DNA of 64,000 nucleotides from Candidatus Phytoplasma tritici (GTDB lineage Bacteria; Bacillota_I; Bacilli_A; Acholeplasmatales; Acholeplasmataceae): NCBI RefSeq assembly GCF_000495255.1, contig NZ_AVAO01000003.1, positions 248,001 to 312,000 of the forward strand, read 5' to 3'. Shown piece by piece: positions 1 to 12,805 of this stretch (position 1 is its first letter; each line of letters starts with the position of its first letter). The notes under the pieces were generated by a model. It saw only the letters and a program-made list of their open reading frames with translations, ran no database searches and was not told where the DNA came from. The position numbers and the translations under genes were made by a program.

Positions 1-2276
1 AACATTGCTACAAATAAAAGTAATTTAGCTAGATTAAAAGGTTTAGAAATTCTAAATAAAACAGCAAATAAAATGAAAGTGGAGAATAAAATTACAAAAT
101 TAGAAACTATTTCTAATTGTTTGAAATCGGGAGTTTGGGTTGATATAAAACCAATTTGCAAACCAAAAGTTAAGACATAACTAATAAAAACTAGACTTGC
201 ATAAGGCAAGGCTTTTTTGAGATTGTTAAGTAAAAAGTTTTCACTGATAATTTCGTTGTTTTTTTCAAAAGATAAAAAAAGCGAAGGAATACCAATTGAC
301 CAATAGTCCATGACAAATTGCAATTTCAAAGGTGATAAAGGATAGTAGCAAGGACGCCTTAAAAAATTAAAGAAAATAACAGCAATTGCAAGCATAAAAG
401 CAATAATAGTTTTGGTGAAAAACAAAATAGAGATTTTATCTAAATTGTTAATAATTCTTCTACCTTCAAAAACTACTTTAGGCATGGAAGAAAAATTAGA
501 ATCCATCAAAACTAAATTAGCAATATTACAAGTAGCTTGGCTACCTGATGCCATCGCAATGGAAAGATCGGCTTCTTTTAGGGCTAAAATATCGTTTACA
601 CCATCTCCTGTCATGGCAACTTTTTGTCCTGTTTGTTTAAAAGTTTGAATTAAGATTTTTTTTTGTTGGGGCGAAGTTCTTCCAAAAACATTGTATTTAG
701 TAGCTATTTGGATAACTTCTTGATCAGAAAGCCCTTCTAAACTGATGTTTTTATAAGCATCGATAATACCTACTCTTTGAGCTATTCGAGAAACTGCAAT
801 ATGATTATCACCAGAAATTACTTTAACACAAACGCCATTTTTCTGGAAAAAATCAATGGTAGTGACTGCGTCTTTTTTAATGGTATCTTCAATGATAATT
901 AAAGCTAAAGGGATGCATGGTATGTCATGTAATTTTTGGTTTTTACAAGTTATTTGAGAAATACAAGACTCAGGGCTTTTAGCTAATAAAAGTACTCGAT
1001 AACCTAATTGGGTATGAGTTTCAAAATCTTTTTTAATAAGATGAAAATTTTTTTTTAAAATGAATTCAGGAGCACCCAAAAAAATGGTTCCTAAATTTTT
1101 AAATTCAACTGCACTATATTTTCTTTCGCTGGAAAAAGGAAGTTTTTGGGAGACTTGATAAAGAGTTGAAACAGGAAAAGTGTTGGGGCTAAATTTGTTT
1201 ATTAAAGCATTATAAGTGCTATTAGAAGTGGAACAAGCAGATAAAAAAGAATTCATTAATTTAGCAAAATCAAGTTCTTTAGGGTGATAAGTAATAACTT
1301 TTTTAACTTGCATAGTACCATCAGTAATAGTTCCTGTTTTGTCGAGGCATAAAGTGTTTATTTGAGCTAACATTTCGATTCCAAATAGATTTTGTGCATA
1401 AGTTTTTTGTTTTGCTAAACGTACAAAACCTACTGCCAAAGAAATGTTGGTCAGCAAAAAAAGCCCCAAAGGAAGCATTGCTATCATCATGCCACACAAA
1501 CCTAGTAAGGAATTTTGCTTGAAATCTGATATTTTATTATTTTCTTTATTAAAAGCAAAAAAAGCTAAAATAATAGCAAAAAGTGTGACAAAAATAATGA
1601 TTGTTTTGATTAACGAAGATAAACTTTGCATCAAAGGAGTGGTCGGTTTTTTGTATTTTTTAGCTTCTTGGGAAACTTTTTCAATATACATATCACTTCC
1701 CACAGCTACAATTTCGGCATAACTTTGACCTGATACCACGTAGCTACCAGAATATAAAAAATCGTTTTCTTTTTTAACAACTAATTTAGATTCACCAGTT
1801 AGAAGTGATTCGTTAACTTCTAAAACACCCGATTTTACCTTAGCATCAGCTACAATTTGTTCGCCTGCTTCCAAAAATAAAAGATCTTCCAAAACTAAAT
1901 CAGAAGAAAAAACCTTTTCTTTTTGACTATTTCTTATTACTTGGGAATGGCTTTTCATCAACAAAGATACTTTGTCAAGAGTTATTTTAGCTTTAATTTC
2001 TTGAATCACGCTAATAAAAAAATTGGTTAAAGAAACTACTAAAAAAAATAAATGTTCATATTGTTTTACGAAAATAATAATTAATGCTACAATTAAAATC
2101 AACAAATTAAGATAATTGAATAAATTACTAAATAAGATATCTTTAATACTTTTAGAATTTTTATAGTTAGAAGTATCAACTTGACCCGCAATTTTTTTTT
2201 GTTCTACTTGCTTGTTAGTTAGTCCTGTAAGATTTTGTTTTGTTTCGATATTGGGATTATTTAAAGATTCATTCAT
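1..2276 (-). CDS. P-type cation-transporting ATPase, CtpE-like (3' end outside window)
   Basis: Open reading frame from ATG at 2276 running off the left edge without a stop (about 758 codons visible). It shows the P-type ATPase hallmarks in order: an N-terminal membrane pair (about residues 52-90), TGES in the actuator domain (160-163), the phosphorylated Asp in LDKTGTITDG (Asp312) and MTGDGVND in the P domain, followed by C-terminal membrane segments. The residues around the Asp resemble the CtpE subfamily, in which the mycobacterial member exports calcium; the ion here is inference. Membrane helix 4 reads MLPLGL, so the acidic or polar residue often seen after that Pro is a Leu. No strong Shine-Dalgarno is visible. 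A second, different P-type ATPase lies at the other end of the window. Confidence 0.88.
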   Translation of the reverse strand, partial: MNESLNNPNIETKQNLTGLTNKQVEQKKIAGQVDTSNYKNSKSIKDILFSNLFNYLNLLILIVALIIIFVKQYEHLFFLVVSLTNFFISVIQEIKAKITLDKVSLLMKSHSQVIRNSQKEKVFSSDLVLEDLLFLEAGEQIVADAKVKSGVLEVNESLLTGESKLVVKKENDFLYSGSYVVSGQSYAEIVAVGSDMYIEKVSQEAKKYKKPTTPLMQSLSSLIKTIIIFVTLFAIILAFFAFNKENNKISDFKQNSLLGLCGMMIAMLPLGLFLLTNISLAVGFVRLAKQKTYAQNLFGIEMLAQINTLCLDKTGTITDGTMQVKKVITYHPKELDFAKLMNSFLSACSTSNSTYNALINKFSPNTFPVSTLYQVSQKLPFSSERKYSAVEFKNLGTIFLGAPEFILKKNFHLIKKDFETHTQLGYRVLLLAKSPESCISQITCKNQKLHDIPCIPLALIIIEDTIKKDAVTTIDFFQKNGVCVKVISGDNHIAVSRIAQRVGIIDAYKNISLEGLSDQEVIQIATKYNVFGRTSPQQKKILIQTFKQTGQKVAMTGDGVNDILALKEADLSIAMASGSQATCNIANLVLMDSNFSSMPKVVFEGRRIINNLDKISILFFTKTIIAFMLAIAVIFFNFLRRPCYYPLSPLKLQFVMDYWSIGIPSLFLSFEKNNEIISENFLLNNLKKALPYASLVFISYVLTFGLQIGFISTQTPDFKQLEIVSNFVILFSTFILFAVLFRISKPFNLAKLLLFVAM

Positions 2277-2362
2277 GAACAAACCACCACACTTTTCTTA
2301 AATGATATCGGTATTTTTTTATAAATTAATGGGTATTGGTAATAATTTTTGAAAGGCAAAAA

Positions 2363-4510
2363 CTAAAAGTTTTTTTCTTGTGTGTTTTTGGGCAAAAGCA
2401 AAAAATCAATTCTTCCGCGATCGTTGATTTTGGTGCATTTAACCGAAACTGTTTCACCTATTTTTAAAACATCGGTGATTTTTTGAAATTTCATTTTATT
2501 AACGTGAATAAGTCCTTCAATTCCTGGACAAACTTGTGCCACAGCTCCAATCATTTTTCCTTGTTTGTCACTTAAAAAACGCAAAATAGAGGCTTGATAG
2601 CAAGCGCCTACTTGAATTTCTTGGATTAAACTTTCAATAAAAGCGACTGTTTTTTTGACTGTTTCTAAATTATAATGCATTACAAAAACGCGTCCGTCTT
2701 GTTCAATATCAATTTTTACACCATCATGAGATTCAATAATTTGATTGATGATTTTGCCACCACTTCCGATAATATCACGAATTTTTTCTGGTTTGATTTG
2801 CATCATACAAACTTTAGGAGCGTACTGTGAAACTTCTAAACGAGGTTGAGAAATTGTTTGGTTCATGTGTTCTAAAATATGAAGGCGTCCTTTTTTGGCT
2901 TGAAAAAAAGCTTCTTGCAAAATTTTAAAAGGGATTCCTTGGATTTTAAGATCCATTTGTAAAGCAGTAATTCCTTTATTGGTGCCTGCGATTTTTAAAT
3001 CCATGTCTCCAACGTGATCTTCTAAACCTTGGATATCACTTAAAATAACGTATTTATTGGTTGCTTGGTCAAAAACTAATCCTACTGACATTCCTGCAAC
3101 GGCTTTTTTTAAAGGAACCCCTGATGCCATTAATGCCAAAGAAGAAGCACAAACAGTGGCTTGAGAAGAAGAACCGTTAGATTCTAGAATTTCAGAAACT
3201 ACTCTAATAGTGTAAGGAAAATCTTTTTCTTCGGGCAAAACTTGAGATATAGCTTTTTCGGCAAGAGTACCGTGTCCGATTTCTCGTCTGCTAGGGGCAG
3301 TATAACGACCAACTGCACCAACTGAAAAAGGAGGAAAGTTATAATGAAGCATAAAACGTTTATTTTGTTCGTCGCTTAGGCCGTCAATAATTTTGCTTTC
3401 TGATAAACAACCTAAGGTCACTGCAGCAAGGCTTTGAGTTTGTCCTCTGGTAAACAAAGCAGAACCATGAGCGCGGGGCAACAAATCAATTTGGGATTCG
3501 AGGGTTCTTATTTCTTCTAATTCTCTTTTGTCTGGTCTTATTTTTTCTTGCAAAATTAAAGAACGCGTTTCTTGTTTGGATAATTTTTGAAATAAGATTT
3601 CTGTTATTTGTAAATGTTTTTTGTGGGCTTCGCAATCAAAAAAAGTGGTAGTGTTAATAGTTTTGAAAAAAGGAGTTTGTTTGGCTTGGTCTAAGATTTG
3701 TTCTTTTAATTTTTGTAAATCATTTTTGCTGTTACAACTTAAAATAGCTTGTTTAACTTGGGATTGGTGTTTGACAAAAAAGACTTGTTGTTGGGTTTGT
3801 TCGGTTTTATGCAAGATGTTTGTAATTTTGACAGGTGCAAATTGTTGCTTGATATTTTCTTGAAATAAACACAGTTTTTTAATGTATTGGTGTGCAAAAT
3901 TAATGGCTTCTAAAAAATCTTGTTCGCTAACTTCATTGGCGTGTGCTTCTATCATAGTAACGTTGTTTTTGGTGCCTGCAACCATCAAATGTAGAGTAGA
4001 ATTGGCAAGTTGTTTCAAAGTGGGATTTATGATAAGTTCGTCGTTTATTTTTCCTACATAAACTCCGGAAATAGCTTCAAAAAAGGGTATTTCAGAAATT
4101 AATAAAGAAAGAGAACTTCCAAGCATAGAGGCAAGTTCGCTTTTAAAATCAGAATCTAGGCTTAAAACTGTATTAATTACTTGCACTTCTTGTTGAAAAT
4201 AATCAGGGAATAAGGGGCGTAAGGAACGGTCAATGAGGCGTGAAGTGAGGATTTCGTGGTCGTTGGAACGCCCTTCGCGGCGTAAAAAACTGCCAGGAAT
4301 TTTTCCAGCAGCATATAATTTTTCTTGATAAATAACAGTAAGAGGTAAAAAATCAAGATTATTGGGTTTACGACTAAAAACAGTAGTTGTAAGAACCACT
4401 GTATCTTGGTAACGTACTAAAATGGAAGCATCAACGTTTCTGGCGTAAGTTCCTATTTCGACTTGAAAAGAATCTTTTAAATTAGTAGTTTCAAAAACTT
4501 TTTTTAACAC
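2363..4510 (-). CDS. pnp: polyribonucleotide nucleotidyltransferase (PNPase)
   Basis: 715 residues, the usual length. PNPase degrades RNA 3' to 5' by phosphorolysis and takes part in mRNA turnover. Two RNase PH-like domains (about 1-215 and 310-540) are joined by a helical linker; the second holds the conserved GHGTLAEKA stretch. A KH domain has the IIGSGGK loop near residues 580-586, and an S1 RNA-binding domain covers about 634-706. The start is GTG at 4510 with AAGGAG ten bases upstream. In many bacteria pnp follows rpsO; here it follows the rRNA operon terminator, with no rpsO between. Confidence 0.97.
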   Translation of the reverse strand: MLKKVFETTNLKDSFQVEIGTYARNVDASILVRYQDTVVLTTTVFSRKPNNLDFLPLTVIYQEKLYAAGKIPGSFLRREGRSNDHEILTSRLIDRSLRPLFPDYFQQEVQVINTVLSLDSDFKSELASMLGSSLSLLISEIPFFEAISGVYVGKINDELIINPTLKQLANSTLHLMVAGTKNNVTMIEAHANEVSEQDFLEAINFAHQYIKKLCLFQENIKQQFAPVKITNILHKTEQTQQQVFFVKHQSQVKQAILSCNSKNDLQKLKEQILDQAKQTPFFKTINTTTFFDCEAHKKHLQITEILFQKLSKQETRSLILQEKIRPDKRELEEIRTLESQIDLLPRAHGSALFTRGQTQSLAAVTLGCLSESKIIDGLSDEQNKRFMLHYNFPPFSVGAVGRYTAPSRREIGHGTLAEKAISQVLPEEKDFPYTIRVVSEILESNGSSSQATVCASSLALMASGVPLKKAVAGMSVGLVFDQATNKYVILSDIQGLEDHVGDMDLKIAGTNKGITALQMDLKIQGIPFKILQEAFFQAKKGRLHILEHMNQTISQPRLEVSQYAPKVCMMQIKPEKIRDIIGSGGKIINQIIESHDGVKIDIEQDGRVFVMHYNLETVKKTVAFIESLIQEIQVGACYQASILRFLSDKQGKMIGAVAQVCPGIEGLIHVNKMKFQKITDVLKIGETVSVKCTKINDRGRIDFLLLPKNTQEKNF

Positions 4511-4587
4511 TTGAGATATACTCCTTTAAGTAACTTTGTTGGGGTGGTGGCAATTTTGGATGTGATAAAAAAATATATAAAAATAAA

Positions 4588-4623
4588 AAGCTAGAGTTTG
4601 AATTGATTTCAACAAACTAGCTT
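4588..4623 (-). terminator. rho-independent terminator of the rRNA operon
   Basis: On the minus strand the arms AAGCTAGTTTG and CAAAC-T-CTAGCTT pair with one bulged base and are followed by a T-rich tract (4562-4587). It lies between tRNA-Asn and pnp, as expected for the end of the rRNA-tRNA transcript. Confidence 0.7.
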
Positions 4624-4812
4624 AATAATTAGATAATTATTTTAATTTTAAGTGATATTTATAAAAAAAATCAATTTAAAATTATTTTCTTAAAAAAAAC
4701 ATAATTTTGTTAAAAAAATAAGCCAATCATTGATTGCAAAATTGACTTAATAAATTAGAAAATACTAATTTAAAAATGGGTTTCAAGGATAAAAGAAAAA
4801 ACATAACAAAGA

Positions 4813-4889
4813 TGGCGCCCACGCTAGGACTCGAACCTAGGACCCTCTGATTAACAGTCAGATGCTCTAACCAACTGAGCTACGTAGGC
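4813..4889 (-). tRNA. tRNA-Asn (GTT)
   Basis: Full cloverleaf read by eye: acceptor GCCTACG pairs with CGTGGGC, the anticodon loop is CTGTTAA (anticodon GTT), the T-loop is TTCGAGT, the discriminator is G73 and CCA is encoded. It is the last gene of the rRNA operon, seven bases after tRNA-Val. Confidence 0.96.
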
Positions 4890-4895
4890 AATTTT

Positions 4896-4971
4896 TGGTA
4901 GAGGATGAGGGACTTGAACCCCCGACATTCTGCTTGTAAGGCAGACGCTCTCCCAACTGAGCTAATCCTCT
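4896..4971 (-). tRNA. tRNA-Val (TAC)
   Basis: Acceptor AGAGGAT pairs with ATCCTCT, the anticodon loop holds TAC, the T-arm is GGGGG-TTCAAGT-CCCTC, and A73 and CCA are encoded. It lies between the 5S rRNA and tRNA-Asn; this 5S-Val-Asn order is known from phytoplasma rRNA operons. Confidence 0.96.
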
Positions 4972-4996
4972 TTTTTATTCTTTTTTATAAAGCAAA

Positions 4997-5106
4997 CCTT
5001 GGCACTCCATATCTTCGCTCAATAAAGAACTATTGTCAGTACTAAGGACTTAACTGCTGTGTTCGGGATGGGAACAGGTGTTGCCCCTTAGTTTTATGCA
5101 CCAAGG
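4997..5106 (-). rRNA. rrf: 5S ribosomal RNA
   Basis: About 110 nt with the conserved 5S core (CCCATCCCGAACAC and the GCAGTTAAG stretch). The ends CCTTGG and CCAAGG pair as helix I, which sets the limits to within a few bases. It follows 23S by about 35 bases. Confidence 0.95.
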
Positions 5107-5141
5107 ATCTTTCAAAACTAGATAAACGTTGGTATTTAAAA

Positions 5142-8012
<2,871 letters not shown>

Positions 8013-8069
8013 CCTTCGTTTATCTACTTTTCAAAGAGCTTTTTTTAATATTTTGCCTATTTGTGGTTA

Positions 8070-8151
8070 TGGTGGGCCTAAATGTGTAACTTGAACCACC
8101 GACCTCACAATTATTAGGTGTGTACTCTATAACCAACTGATCTATAGTCCC
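8070..8151 (-). pseudogene. degenerate tRNA-Ile in the 16S-23S spacer
   Basis: The position and much of the sequence match the spacer tRNA-Ile (GAT) of phytoplasmas, but the cloverleaf is damaged. The anticodon loop reads CTAATAA (AAT in place of GAT) with a closing C-T mismatch. The D-stem GATC has no proper partner and about two extra bases follow the D-loop. After the T-loop TTCAAGT there are eight bases where five should complete the T-stem, and they do not pair with GGTGG. The acceptor has an A-C mismatch at position 4. CCA is kept. I infer a pseudo-tRNA; the functional copy should be in the second rRNA operon outside this window. A sequencing error would not easily explain this many changes. 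Confidence 0.75.
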
Positions 8152-8259
8152 TTAATATTAAAAAGATTAAAATATTGTAAATACAATTTGCAAGTAAGTT
8201 AGTTATAATGAAAAACTTTCTTAAGTCTCTCAAAACTGAAGATGATAATTGTTTCCTTA

Positions 8260-9792
<1,533 letters not shown>

Positions 9793-9911
9793 GTTACAAA
9801 AAAATGATGCATCAAAAATTGCTTTTTTAGTATCAATTTTAAGGTGTTAAAAAATAATTAAAAATATTTATTAATTATCATCTTCAGTTTTCAAAGATTA
9901 AAAAAAATTAA

Positions 9912-9995
9912 TGGTGAAGGGAGGTGGATTCGAACCACCGTACCTTACGGAACAGTTTTACAGACTGCTGCGTTTAGCCACTTCGCTATCCCTCC
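9912..9995 (-). tRNA. tRNA-Tyr (GTA)
   Basis: Acceptor GGAGGGA pairs with TCCCTTC, the anticodon loop holds GTA, a long variable arm is present (type II tRNA), T-loop TTCGAAT, A73 and CCA encoded. It lies between the rRNA promoter and 16S, so it is probably the first gene of the rRNA operon transcript. Confidence 0.96.
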
Positions 9996-10033
9996 AAAAT
10001 TGCTTAACAATTTTAAATTTATTTACCTTAGAT

Positions 10034-10062
10034 ATTATAGCACATATAAAAATGAAAAGCAA
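10034..10062 (-). promoter_or_regulatory. promoter of the tRNA-Tyr/rRNA operon
   Basis: On the minus strand TTGCTT (10057-10062), a 17-base spacer and TATAAT (10034-10039), with TGC directly before the -10 box (extended -10). It lies about 40 bases upstream of tRNA-Tyr. Spacing and -10 are ideal for a sigma-70-type promoter. Confidence 0.75.
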
Positions 10063-10236
10063 GTTTTTTTGTTTTTTTTTTAATTTTAATTTGGGTTGTC
10101 ATTTTTGATAGGAATTTGGGGTTGAATAATGGTGTTTAAAATAGTTTTTTACAAAATAAAAAAACTATTTATTTATAAAAAATTACCTTAACTAAATATG
10201 TTGCTTTCCAAAAAATGTGTTTTAAAATTATTTTGC

Positions 10237-10290
10237 AAACCCTTTATAAGGATGCAAATTAAGAACTTTAGAAAAAAATATAAAGGGTTT
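10237..10290. repeat. 12-nt perfect inverted repeat downstream of yidC
   Basis: Arms AAACCCTTTATA (10237-10248) and TATAAAGGGTTT (10279-10290) are exact inverted copies separated by 30 bases. It lies 62 bases after the yidC stop, so it may be a transcript-end hairpin, though the following minus-strand sequence is only moderately T-rich. Confidence 0.6.
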
Positions 10291-10352
10291 ATTTGTTTTT
10301 TTACTTAGTTTGATTTTTGACTTGTTGGAAGTATAGATGAAGGCAAAAGTTT

Positions 10353-11894
10353 TTATAAAGCGTTTTGTTTTAATGCAAAATATTTTTGTTGCATCTTTTT
10401 TCTAGTGAGCAAAATTTGGAAAATAGTATAGGTGTTTCCAACAATCCAATATAAAGACAATATTGGGTTAGAACGAGAGAAAAATACCATCATTAAAATC
10501 ATAAAAACACTCATAATTTTCATGCTTTTTTCTGATTGTTTAGCTTTTTGTTTTTGTTCTAAAGTCGAATGATAAGAAGGAGTTTTTAAATAATCTGGTT
10601 TTTTAAAACTAATTTTATTCAAAATAAACATCGTTGCTCCCACTAAAAAAGAAAGCAAAAAAATAACAAAAGGTTTATTGGGATTAGAAGGATTTAAATT
10701 AATGAATTGTAAAAAGGGTTTTTCAATTAATTTATCAGTTAGAAAAATACCTCCAGGAATAATAAAACGACTTAGGGTTTGATTAATTGCAATAAATAAG
10801 GGAAGTTGCAAGAAAGATAGCAAAAAACCCCAAAAAGAAAAATTATTTTTGCGATAAACTTTTAAAATTTCTAACTGCTTTTTTTGAGCTGATTCAGGAT
10901 CTTTTTTGAGAGCATATTTTTGCTTTACTTTTTCAATTTCGGGCTGAATTAAACTCATATTCATACTCAAGGTACTTATTTTAGTATAAATAGGCCAAGT
11001 TAAAGTACGGATGAAAATGGTAGCCAAAACTATTCCTAATCCTAAGTTTCCAAAAAACATACCAGAAGCACCAAGAACTAAGAAAGTTGAGAAAAAATAT
11101 AAAAAAGAACCAATTGAAATTATTAAAACATTCCAAAAATAACCAAACAGACTCCATTCCAGTCTAGAAGGAAATTGAATTGGAACTGAAGAATTGGTTA
11201 TAAAAAGTTTTCTAGACATTAAAGGGTTGTTATTAAATCTAACATTAATTTTAGATAAAACATTATTTGAAGTGTTTTGGATATTTTCTGCATAATCATC
11301 TTCTAATTTTATATTTCCTAAAGAAACCGAAATAAGTTCATTAGACGAATCAATTTTTTGAAACTCTAATGCATCTCTTAATTCTTTTTTTTGATATTTA
11401 TTGTTTTCAATATAATCATCATTAGTGCCTGCAGCAACTGTTAAAAAATCCTTCATTAATTTATTTTTGAATTCGGTTGTTTCTTTATTAGTTTTAAAAG
11501 TTAAAAAATATTCTTCTTTATTATCTAATTTAGGAAAATTAGATTCATCTTTTAATTTAGGATCTGGTTTTTTGATTAAACCAAAAAAATATTTTGCTTC
11601 ATTTTTTTGAGCTAACATGCCTTTAAATTCGTCTTGCGTAGATATTTGAATTTCTTTCTTTTTGTCATCGATAACATAAACTACAAAAATATCAGCATAA
11701 TCAGATAATAGCTTAGAAGGATCAACAGGATTAAAATATTTTTTATGTTGTTCGCTATTTTTAAAAACAACAACTTTGTCTAAAACTTCTATTTTTTCAG
11801 GCTTTGGAGGAGTAAGGAACCAAAAAAATAACACGAATAGAAAAATTGATAAAAATAAAAACTTTTTTTTTGAAGAATGATTTATAACATCCAT
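10353..11894 (-). CDS. yidC: membrane protein insertase YidC/Oxa1
   Basis: 513 residues. It inserts membrane proteins, alone or with SecYEG. A first membrane helix (about 11-28) is followed by a long hydrophilic domain (about 30-245), and then the Oxa1/YidC core with about five helices (from about 250), including the conserved amphipathic and cytoplasmic stretch around the WPIYTKIS segment. The C-terminus is basic. Most Gram-positive YidC proteins are shorter lipoproteins without so large an external domain, so this layout recalls the Gram-negative one; the domain sequence itself is not one I recognise. It forms a cluster with rnpA and rpmH upstream. Confidence 0.93.
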   Translation of the reverse strand: MDVINHSSKKKFLFLSIFLFVLFFWFLTPPKPEKIEVLDKVVVFKNSEQHKKYFNPVDPSKLLSDYADIFVVYVIDDKKKEIQISTQDEFKGMLAQKNEAKYFFGLIKKPDPKLKDESNFPKLDNKEEYFLTFKTNKETTEFKNKLMKDFLTVAAGTNDDYIENNKYQKKELRDALEFQKIDSSNELISVSLGNIKLEDDYAENIQNTSNNVLSKINVRFNNNPLMSRKLFITNSSVPIQFPSRLEWSLFGYFWNVLIISIGSFLYFFSTFLVLGASGMFFGNLGLGIVLATIFIRTLTWPIYTKISTLSMNMSLIQPEIEKVKQKYALKKDPESAQKKQLEILKVYRKNNFSFWGFLLSFLQLPLFIAINQTLSRFIIPGGIFLTDKLIEKPFLQFINLNPSNPNKPFVIFLLSFLVGATMFILNKISFKKPDYLKTPSYHSTLEQKQKAKQSEKSMKIMSVFMILMMVFFSRSNPILSLYWIVGNTYTIFQILLTRKKMQQKYFALKQNAL

Positions 11895-11912
11895 TTTAAT
11901 TAACTCCTTATT

Positions 11913-12260
11913 TTAGTTATTTGAAAGTAATATACGAGTTTTGGTAGCAAATTGAAAAAAGAAAGTTTTTAATTGTTTAAAAGTTAGGCTTTTGGCTTGA
12001 GCTTTAATAACAATAACAAAAAATATTTTGGAGTTAAGGCAAGGAGAAAAACTCCTAATAATTGCTCTTAAACGACGTTTAATTAAATTTCTTTCGTGGG
12101 ATTTTCCATATTTTTTGCCAACACTTAAAGCAAATTTCAAATGAGGAAAGGCGGTTTGTTTGACGTAATAAATAATAAAAAAGGAGTTTCCGTATCTTTT
12201 TTTAGATTTAAAAATAGGGGTGATTTCGCTTTCTTTTTTAAGAATATATTTTCTTTTCAT
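11913..12260 (-). CDS. rnpA: ribonuclease P protein component
   Basis: 115 residues from the chosen ATG at 12260 (MKRKYILKKESE). The protein partner of RNase P RNA processes tRNA 5' ends. The family core is clear: SVGKKYGKSHERNLIKRRLR near the middle is the RNR motif that binds RNA. An upstream in-frame ATG at 12299 would add 13 residues but has no ribosome-binding site, and the family normally starts at this basic stretch. It lies between rpmH and yidC, the widely conserved order. Confidence 0.93.
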   Translation of the reverse strand: MKRKYILKKESEITPIFKSKKRYGNSFFIIYYVKQTAFPHLKFALSVGKKYGKSHERNLIKRRLRAIIRSFSPCLNSKIFFVIVIKAQAKSLTFKQLKTFFFQFATKTRILLSNN

Positions 12261-12374
12261 CTTCTTAATAATCCTAAAATTCTTAACTTTTATATTCAAA
12301 ACATCAATTAACTATTTTAAAAAATATAAATTCTAAATTATTAATAGTACAATAATAATAAAAAGAAATTTATC

Positions 12375-12400
12375 AAAAAAAACACCGAAAAAGCGGTGTT
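12375..12400 (-). terminator. terminator after rpmH
   Basis: On the minus strand AACACCG-CTTTTT-CGGTGTT is followed by a T run. It is a 7-bp GC-containing stem, rare in this AT-rich sequence. It lies between rpmH and rnpA, so part of the rpmH transcript probably ends here and rnpA-yidC is expressed by read-through or from its own promoter. Confidence 0.75.
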
Positions 12401-12441
12401 TATTTTTGTTTTGAATTAATCAAAATCAAGTTAGTTTGATT

Positions 12442-12576
12442 TTAAACTGTTAGTTGCAAACGTCCTTTAGCTCTTCTTCTAGCAAGAACTTTGCATCCTC
12501 CAACAGTTGCCATTCTAGCTCTAAAACCATGAGTTCTTTTTCTTTTGATTTTACTAGGTTGATATGTTCGTTTCAT
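12442..12576 (-). CDS. rpmH: 50S ribosomal protein L34
   Basis: 44 residues, [20 protein letters not shown] and on to QLTV, the standard length and sequence of L34. The start is ATG at 12576 with an AGAGG site upstream. It has its own consensus promoter and a strong terminator. Confidence 0.97.
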   Translation of the reverse strand: MKRTYQPSKIKRKRTHGFRARMATVGGCKVLARRRAKGRLQLTV

Positions 12577-12611
12577 AAAAAAACCTCTTTTCTATTTAAC
12601 ACACTTCCTTA

Positions 12612-12640
12612 ATTATAGCTTTTTTAGTATGAAATGTCAA
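12612..12640 (-). promoter_or_regulatory. consensus promoter of rpmH
   Basis: Minus strand: TTGACA (12635-12640), 17 bases, TATAAT (12612-12617). Both hexamers match the sigma-70 consensus exactly. It is the best promoter seen in the window. Confidence 0.88.
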
Positions 12641-12805
12641 GTCTAAAAGTTGTGAATAATTAAAAAGTAGTGGTTTGTGGGGGTAAAAAATGTAAAAATT
12701 AAAATGTTTGTAAAAAGAAAGAAAACATTTGAAGAAATTATTTAGTATTAAATGTGTTAAAGCTTTTTAGTTAGTTTTTATAACAAAATCATTTTTAAAA
12801 TAATT

